Of a stretch of DNA of 17,931 nt, positions 14,301 to 17,931 are shown in pieces. The DNA lies in the NCBI GenBank assembly GCA_023457135.1, contig JAEWMO010000092.1, forward strand, positions 1-17,931, written 5' to 3'. The first letter of the stretch is position 1, and every line of letters starts with the position of its first letter. Made by a program: the position numbers and the translations under genes. Under the pieces are notes generated by a model. That model ran no database searches and was not told the DNA's origin. It saw only the letters and a list, made by a program, of their open reading frames with translations. This stretch comes from Methanobacteriota archaeon. Its GTDB lineage: Archaea; Halobacteriota; Methanomicrobia; Methanomicrobiales; Methanoculleaceae.

Positions 14301-14956
14301 GCGCCTGCAATCTCTTCAGCCGCAAGGTCATAGTACCAGATCTTCTCGCCGTCCAAGTCATCCACCCAGGCGACGTACTGCTCCGAGAGGGCGGGCCTGA
14401 ACTCGGTGGACACGGCCGCGAAGGGGATCGTTGTCCTCACGTCACGCTCGATGACGTCTTTGACGGCGCCTTCTGCGATGTCGTAGACGACGATGTTTGT
14501 CGCGCCGCTGCCATCGTCGTACCAGGCAACGTAGTTCCCGTGGACGACGGGCAGCCACTGGTTGCTCGTGTCGTTGGTGAGCTGTGTCTCTACGTCGGTA
14601 GAACGGTCATAGAGATAGATATCCCAGTTTCCGTTCCGATCATCCTGCCAGACGATGTAGTCGCCCGAGATGGACGGCCTCTCCTGCGAGGCGGGATCGC
14701 TCGTTATCCTCTCCCCGGTGTAACTGGATGGCTGGGGCCGGAACTGATCGATAGTTCCAAGATAGATGTCCTTGTTGCCGTTCCGGTCGTCTTCCCAGAC
14801 GATCGTGTTGCCATCGAGATCAGGGTGATTCTGCGCTTTGTCAAAGCCCCTGTATATGTGCTCTCCCGGTGCAGCCTCTACCGCCGAAACCGGCGATATC
14901 AGAAGACCGATGATAGCAACCGCACACAATAGTGCCAGGTGTTTGCGTTCTGTCAT
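11351..14956 (-). CDS. Large surface protein: beta-propeller, seven BIG2 domains, PGF-pre-PGF domain, membrane tail
   Basis: 1201 residues. A signal peptide (1-25, ending S-P-V-S-A) is followed by about six TolB/PD40-like propeller blades (~30-350) with the recurring 'I-V-W-E-D-D-R-N-G-N-x-D-I-Y' motif. Seven BIG2-type Ig-like repeats follow (~357-960), each with 'W-T-S-S-D-E-x-V-G-T-I-D-A-x-G-x-F'. After a P-E-P-T-P-T-P-G/Gly-Ser linker comes a PGF-pre-PGF domain (~983-1125: FSAGVRENLRSGETFTYSDI ... PGFSIFAITV), then a Thr-rich sequon stalk and a hydrophobic C-terminus closed by W-A-R-R-K-H. It should stand on the cell surface as an adhesin or S-layer-associated protein (inference). The expected PGF-CTERM tripeptide is not obvious in the tail. 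The start at 14956 has AGGGGG about seven bases upstream; the in-frame ATG at 15022 would bury the signal peptide. Confidence 0.9.
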   Translation of the reverse strand: MTERKHLALLCAVAIIGLLISPVSAVEAAPGEHIYRGFDKAQNHPDLDGNTIVWEDDRNGNKDIYLGTIDQFRPQPSSYTGERITSDPASQERPSISGDYIVWQDDRNGNWDIYLYDRSTDVETQLTNDTSNQWLPVVHGNYVAWYDDGSGATNIVVYDIAEGAVKDVIERDVRTTIPFAAVSTEFRPALSEQYVAWVDDLDGEKIWYYDLAAEEIAGAVTTIQAIQSWPSLSGSLIAWEDYRHGSGNPEIYMTDLANPSGGEQRITNDSGYQVSPSISENLIAWEDMRDGGRRSIYMYDLAGGEELSVFVPGDVNDEQLYPAASGNTIAWQRGMSPNSNLYMFVYDPAAAPVDPVPTTVEITPLTATLAVGATQAFEATVLDQDGSEMTDVAIDWTSSDEAVGTIDAEGVFTAIAEGTATVTASAGEISAEATVTVNGEMPIDPVATRIEITPPTVTVEVNETVEFSATVFDQFDEELPETAVTWTSSDETVGTIDAEGVFTAHAEGTVDITATAGNATETATVTVSAEETVLTSIAVEPATATLAINETEQFTATALDQFGSAMTGVEIAWTSSDEAVGTIDAEGVFTAIAAGTADVTATAGNVTGSATVTVEAPAEPVLDSIQITPTGATIVVGDTQRFMVTARDQDGNVMNGVAVNWTSSDETVGTIDADGVFSALAEGTATVTATVENITATADVTVNNGEPALAGIVVAPSAITLGSGETQQFTATAFDQFGAEMTGVEIAWTSSDETVGTIDADGLFSALADGTATVTATAESVTGTAEVTVATLSSGVVVSPSTITLDVGGSRQFTATVYDPEGNETSDAVVTWTISDEAVGTIDAGGLFSALAEGTATITATAENETGTATVTVELPPVPTSIEIEPATATVLPGETRQFTATVFDQRDNQMDWISVTWSSSDPDIGTIDRAGLFAAFAEGTTDVTASAGDAEATAAVTVSATAVPEPTPTPGSSGGGGGSSAPTFSAGVRENLRSGETFTYSDISVSSVSSVAVTATETVPMLMVTVKEASRPAAAQPPIGEVYEYVSITLNWANPQSISNGTILFTVPADWLEARNATAGDVRLMRYADGGWQILDTMALGQENGNYRFQATTPGFSIFAITVAPASVTPIGDTNSTTTGEETNTTAGEEMNVTVNETANMTTEATTAPTTASALAQSAPLVYAPLLAPLAFLLWARRKH
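12070..13888 (-). repeat. Seven in-frame BIG2 coding repeats (~260 bp each)
   Basis: The block encoding the Ig-like domains is a tandem array in which the stretch coding for T-S-S-D-E-x-V-G-T-I-D-A is nearly identical at DNA level in most copies. The copy nearest the C-terminus of the protein is the most diverged (W-S-S-S-D-P-D-I-G-T-I-D-R). This suggests expansion by unequal exchange. Confidence 0.8.
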
Positions 14957-15040
14957 TCGTTTCCCCCTAACATGAGTCGCTCTCCACCTGCAGGACCGCA
15001 GTGCATACCTCACGGTAGGCACAAACAGACCGACGAAGCA

Positions 15041-15058
15041 GGTGCTCTGGCGAGCACC
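15041..15058 (-). other. 7-bp hairpin in the leader of the large surface protein gene
   Basis: GGTGCTC (15041-15047) and GAGCACC (15052-15058) surround a TGGC loop. If transcription starts near 15100, this lies in the 5' untranslated leader. Confidence 0.4.
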
Positions 15059-15125
15059 GGGCAGGCGTACTGCGAATTTCGATTTAAGACCCGGTCATAG
15101 GGTAGCCGGTGAATGCGTGAATAGC

Positions 15126-15141
15126 GGTATAAATATATATC
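15126..15141 (-). promoter_or_regulatory. AT-rich TATA region, likely promoter of the large surface protein
   Basis: TATAAATATATAT at 15128-15140 reads as a TATA box on either strand. On the minus strand it would start a transcript near 15100 with a leader of about 145 bases. Nearby, ATTTTA-TAA-TAAAAT (15165-15179) is a perfect AT-rich inverted repeat. No gene lies close enough on the plus strand to use it. Confidence 0.45.
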
Positions 15142-15180
15142 CTTTACGGTGATTTATTCTCGGAATTTTATAATAAAATC

Positions 15181-15364
15181 TGGAATCATTCATCCACCCT
15201 CATGGGCGCAGGGGAATCTGTACAGACCCCCTTCATCCTGCCGGGGTGGGGAGTGTGAACGGATGGTCTCTGGCACGCGTTGCCTCCCCGGACGCCTCAG
15301 CGGGGAGCAGGTTCGTCGCGGCGCCTGTGTGAGCCGGCGGAGGTGGGTCGGGCCATCTCCGTCC
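15181..15364. other. Intergenic sequence with no recognised gene
   Basis: GC-rich sequence next to the FMN reductase remnant; it may be further eroded coding sequence. Open frames on both strands have no recognisable domain. The stretch 15578-15750 beyond the remnant is likewise empty as far as I can see. Confidence 0.4.
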
Positions 15365-15577
15365 CTCCCCGGCAGGCGCGGTCGACCGGAGCGGGGTCGG
15401 TGATGGTCCGGATGCCCTCGCATGCTCAGTTGCAGAGATGGGCGGTCCGTAACAGGAGATTCGGTCGAAGATGGGCTCCGTCGTCGCCGGGGGACCGCAT
15501 CGTCTCCTTGATCCTCTGCGCCGCCCGGAAAGGTTGTTGCCCTTCCGGGGGCTCCCCATGATGACCGGGACCTTCGT
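15365..15577 (-). pseudogene. Decayed NADPH-dependent FMN reductase / flavodoxin-like gene
   Basis: On the minus strand K-V-P-V-I-M-G-S-P-R-K-G-N-N (15574-15533) is the FMN phosphate-binding start of this family. Its probable start codon reads ACG (15577-15575) instead of ATG, five bases after an intact GGGGGGAG ribosome-binding site. A frameshift near 15527 is followed by A-A-Q-R-I-K-E-T-M-R-S-P-G-D, then L-L-L-R-T-A-H-L-C-N, an in-frame TGA (15426-15428), and A-C-E-G-I. This follows the family pattern 'AAkrIeekM..lGd...LfLkda.L..C.gC..CI'. The second half of the protein is missing. Start-codon loss, a frameshift, a stop and truncation make this a clear pseudogene; the exact subfamily is uncertain. 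Confidence 0.65.
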
Positions 15578-15750
15578 ATCTTCTCCCCCCGGCCCTGTTA
15601 TTTGCGACGGCACGGGCGAGGATGCTGCCGTATGGTACGGGATGCGGTAAGGTTCTCCGGGGCGGGCGGGTCCGGGTTGCGTAAGCGCCTCCGGCGAGAA
15701 AGATCAGGGATGCGGTGGCGTGCGGGAGTCCGACGTCATTTACCTCGATG

Positions 15751-15834
15751 TCACTGTATCATATCGAATCACTGTATTATGATGCAGTAAGTCATCTACC
15801 GTAACATTCTTCCTGTTTACAGTAGTTTACAGTA
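15751..15834 (+). promoter_or_regulatory. Operator-like cluster of ACTGTA/TACAGT sites before the AlbA_2 regulator
   Basis: ACTGTA occurs at 15753-15758 and 15771-15776 (in two TCACTGTAT copies 18 bp apart). Its reverse complement TACAGT occurs twice in a perfect 10-bp tandem duplication, GTTTACAGTA at 15815-15824 and 15825-15834. The last copy ends three bases before ATG 15838. The arrangement suits binding of a regulator, possibly the product of the gene itself. Confidence 0.5.
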
Positions 15835-15837
15835 ACT

Positions 15838-17130
15838 ATGGATCTCGATCACCTCCTCGCCCTCATCCGGGGTGGAGAGTCAGAGCGGGTTGAATTCAAG
15901 AGGGCACCCTCGAGGACACTTCACCATGAGATTGCCGCGTTTGCCAATGCAGAAGGGGGACATCTCATCATCGGCGTCGACGACAGCGGCAATATCGTCG
16001 GGACCGATGTGAAAGCGGCGCAAGAAGCAGTTACGAGTGCCCTCCAGCCAATCGTCCCGCCGCCGCATATCGCCACCCAGAAGCTCTCTGTGAACGGCAG
16101 GGATCTTCTTATTGTCGAGGTCCAGAAGGGCAGTTCGCTCTGTTCCGTCGGCGGTGTCGTCTACATCAGGGTTGGGACTGGTATCCGTCCTCTCTCGCTC
16201 CAGGAGATTCTTATGCTCTCCTCCGAACTCGGGATCGTCGCCTGGGACAGGGCTCCGATTGCGGTTCTCGCGGAGGCCGATCCCCACTATATTGACTGGT
16301 TTTTTGAGGCACTAGAACAATCCCGGGGAAAAATGATCGCAGGTGAGGATCGCAGCCGCTACCTTCGCAGTGCCGGGGCTGTCAGGGATGGGATGCTGAC
16401 CAACGCAGGCGTTCTCTTCTTCACCGACGCCGGCGAGTATATCCCCCACGCCCGGATCCGCATGATCCGGATGGTGGGCGGAGAGCCGGTCTGGAGCCGG
16501 GAGTTCGAGGGGCCGGTCTGGAAGGTGATCGACGCTGTGTACTCCGGCCTTCTTGCCGAGATACAAAATGTCGAGGTGGTCGTCGGGGCGCGGCGGGTCA
16601 GGGTTCTAGAGTATCCTCCCAGGGCCATCAGGGAGGCGGTCATCAATGCCGTCGCTCACCGGAACTACACCGTGAGCGCCGATACCAGGATATTCCTCCA
16701 CCCGGACAGGATTGAGATCCGGAATCCGGGCGGGCTGATGCCGGGCGCCGATATCGATGATCCCGAGCACGTTCCCCGGAACCCGACGCTCTCGAACCTC
16801 CTCTACGACACCGGGTTTATCGAGCGCTATGGCTACGGGATCCGCCTGATCCGGGGTGAGGTTGCAGAGCATCCCCTCTGTTCGGTCGTCTTCTCGACGG
16901 CACCGAACCGGTTCAGCGTTACCTTCCAGAAGAAGACTGGATCTCTGACCGACGAGACGGATCGGAGGATCCTCGACGCCATCCGTGAACCCAGAAGGAG
17001 CGGTGAGATTGCCCGGGAGGTCGGGCTCTCCAGGCCCACGGTCGTCAGGAGGCTAAAGACCCTGGAGGGGCTCGGCCTGGTCCGGCAGGAGGGAGCAGGA
17101 GCTCACGTCCGTTATATGGCTGTTCGGTGA
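15838..17130 (+). CDS. AlbA_2 (Schlafen-type) / HATPase_c_4 / winged-helix regulator
   Basis: 430 residues in three domains. Residues ~14-125 are an AlbA_2 domain (E-S-E-R-V-E-F-K-R-A, then E-I-A-A-F-A-N-A-E-G-G-H-L-I-I-G-V-D-D). Residues ~255-345 carry a GHKL-type C-terminal domain (REAVINAVAHRNY with the N-box, and RIEIRNPGGL). Residues ~373-430 form a winged helix (GEIAREVGLSRPTVVRRLKTLEGLGLVRQ). This architecture is annotated as ATP-binding transcriptional regulator or 'putative DNA-binding protein'; the physiological signal is usually unknown. The gene is followed by a gap of about 170 bp before the pilin gene. It is preceded by a repeat cluster that may serve autoregulation. Such genes are often mobile or accessory; the upstream 0.7 kb of decayed sequence fits that. 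Confidence 0.88.
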   Translation: MDLDHLLALIRGGESERVEFKRAPSRTLHHEIAAFANAEGGHLIIGVDDSGNIVGTDVKAAQEAVTSALQPIVPPPHIATQKLSVNGRDLLIVEVQKGSSLCSVGGVVYIRVGTGIRPLSLQEILMLSSELGIVAWDRAPIAVLAEADPHYIDWFFEALEQSRGKMIAGEDRSRYLRSAGAVRDGMLTNAGVLFFTDAGEYIPHARIRMIRMVGGEPVWSREFEGPVWKVIDAVYSGLLAEIQNVEVVVGARRVRVLEYPPRAIREAVINAVAHRNYTVSADTRIFLHPDRIEIRNPGGLMPGADIDDPEHVPRNPTLSNLLYDTGFIERYGYGIRLIRGEVAEHPLCSVVFSTAPNRFSVTFQKKTGSLTDETDRRILDAIREPRRSGEIAREVGLSRPTVVRRLKTLEGLGLVRQEGAGAHVRYMAVR

Positions 17131-17265
17131 CCTGTCACGACCGGGGTGCCGCTGCGAAGTATGAATCTGGTGCCGGGATTCCGGGAGCCCGGCCCCCTTC
17201 AACGACATTTCCCGCCGTTATATCTGCACTGGAATGATCCCGGTGTCCTGATGCAATACCGGCAG

Positions 17266-17275
17266 CCTTTTAATG
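17266..17275 (+). promoter_or_regulatory. TATA-like element for the pilin gene
   Basis: CCTTTTAATG is centred about 28 bases before ATG 17299, in keeping with the other leaderless genes here. Confidence 0.4.
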
Positions 17276-17298
17276 GAGCACCTGAGATAATCGCGCCT

Positions 17299-17679
17299 AT
17301 GACAGGTGCGGGCAAGGACGCCGGGATCTCGGAGGTGGTGAGCACGATCCTGATGGTGGCGGTCGTGGCCATCCTCGGGGGGATCGTGGCATCGCTGGTC
17401 TTCGGGATCGGGATGCCGGAGGAGCCAAAGACCGTCGCGGTGACGGCGACGCGGTCGGGGGACAACGTCACGTTCGTGGTGCACGGCGGGATGAACATGG
17501 ACCGGGTATCGGAGATCCGGTGCTGGATCGGCGGGGTCGGGGGGACGAACGATAACTTCACGCTGGAGACCCGGGCGGGGGCGACCGGGAGTCGTAACGT
17601 CACGGCTGCGACGCGGGTCGTCGTCGTCGGGACGTTTGTTGACAACGATTCGTGGATACTGCTCGATAAGACGCTTTGA
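17299..17679 (+). CDS. Archaeal type IV pilin-like protein (DUF1628/Pilin_N type)
   Basis: 126 residues. The N-terminus G-K6-D-A-G-I-S-E-V-V-S-T-I-L-M-V-A-V-V-A-I-L-G-G is a class III signal: a short charged leader, a cut expected near A8/G9 or G9/I10 by a PibD/EppA-type prepilin peptidase, and a hydrophobic assembly helix to about residue 36. The rest is a small beta domain with sequons at N56, N86 and N100 and a single cysteine (C75). It should be processed and assembled into, or associated with, a type IV pilus-like surface filament. No pilus ATPase or membrane platform gene is in the window. I use ATG 17299 because the upstream frame to 17146 would put 51 residues in front of the signal. 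Confidence 0.85.
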   Translation: MTGAGKDAGISEVVSTILMVAVVAILGGIVASLVFGIGMPEEPKTVAVTATRSGDNVTFVVHGGMNMDRVSEIRCWIGGVGGTNDNFTLETRAGATGSRNVTAATRVVVVGTFVDNDSWILLDKTL

Positions 17680-17931
17680 ACCGGCGGGGACTGGTCCAAT
17701 CTTCTGACATAGATGGCCGGTCCGGGCGTCCTCCCGGGCCTGCACGTCGCATCTGCGTCGTTCGCCTGCATCCCCTCCTCATTCCGGCTGTCCTCGCGCC
17801 TCGTGTGAACGGACAGGGGCGAGGGGGCCATGGGACGCCCTGGGGCAGGGGGCGATCACGGAGTGATGCTGTTATGAGGGTTGGGTACTGCTCCGGGAAA
17901 CACGGAACCGGGATTGAACCCTCCACGCCCG
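17680..17931. other. Right-end intergenic sequence, nothing recognised
   Basis: Only GC-rich sequence with short overlapping frames is present after the pilin stop codon. No domain, promoter or RNA gene can be supported. Confidence 0.4.

Noticed and set aside
15233..15613. 126-codon minus-strand frame containing MGSPRKGNN
   Set aside because: Only the first residues match a family; after the frameshift it is Arg/Pro-rich noise. Listed instead as a pseudogene.
17905..17925. tRNA T-arm-like GGATTGAACCC near the right edge
   Set aside because: On the minus strand it gives a T-loop TTCAATC, but the flanking five-base stems do not pair and no acceptor or CCA end follows.

Overview
This window looks like the chromosome of a methanogenic archaeon of the order Methanomicrobiales, probably Methanoculleus-like. 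The evidence is high GC, archaeal TATA boxes placed about 25-30 bases before start codons (leaderless genes), N-glycosylation-rich Thr/Pro surface proteins, a PGF-pre-PGF surface domain, a DUF2115 (UPF0305) protein, an archaeal class III-signal pilin and a CooS-type protein. The genus is an inference from composition and gene content. I see no rRNA, tRNA, CRISPR array or insertion sequence.

Left part (1-4700): the 3' end of a secreted Thr/Pro-linker surface protein; a SAM-dependent methyltransferase; then, convergent and on the minus strand, a probable four-gene operon (DUF2115 protein, cupin, cupin, small CxxC protein). A wreck of a TrmB-like regulator lies at about 3900-4094, followed by a small integral membrane protein on the minus strand.

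Centre (4755-11222): DUF488 and a CooS-family protein on the minus strand. The CooS protein has Glu where true CO dehydrogenases have a C-cluster cysteine, so it is probably a deviant CooS-V-like Fe/S/O enzyme rather than a CO dehydrogenase. Divergently, on the plus strand, is an extracellular redox cluster: a DUF4399-like/cupredoxin protein, a cupredoxin lipoprotein, a sugar-dehydrogenase-type beta-propeller fused to a third cupredoxin, and a small lipoprotein that keeps the promoter, signal peptide and linker of the cupredoxin lipoprotein but has lost the copper domain. The three cupredoxin domains are close paralogues and the third looks mosaic.

Right part (11351-17931): a 1201-residue minus-strand surface protein (beta-propeller, seven BIG2 Ig-like repeats, PGF-pre-PGF domain, C-terminal membrane tail). 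An 0.8 kb gene-poor stretch follows, holding an AT-rich promoter region, a decayed NADPH-dependent FMN reductase/flavodoxin gene and a cluster of short operator-like repeats. These repeats precede an AlbA_2/HATPase_c_4/HTH regulator, after which come a short type IV pilin-like protein and 250 bp in which I see no gene.

Overall this is a cell-envelope and redox-rich accessory region with several duplicated or decayed genes.
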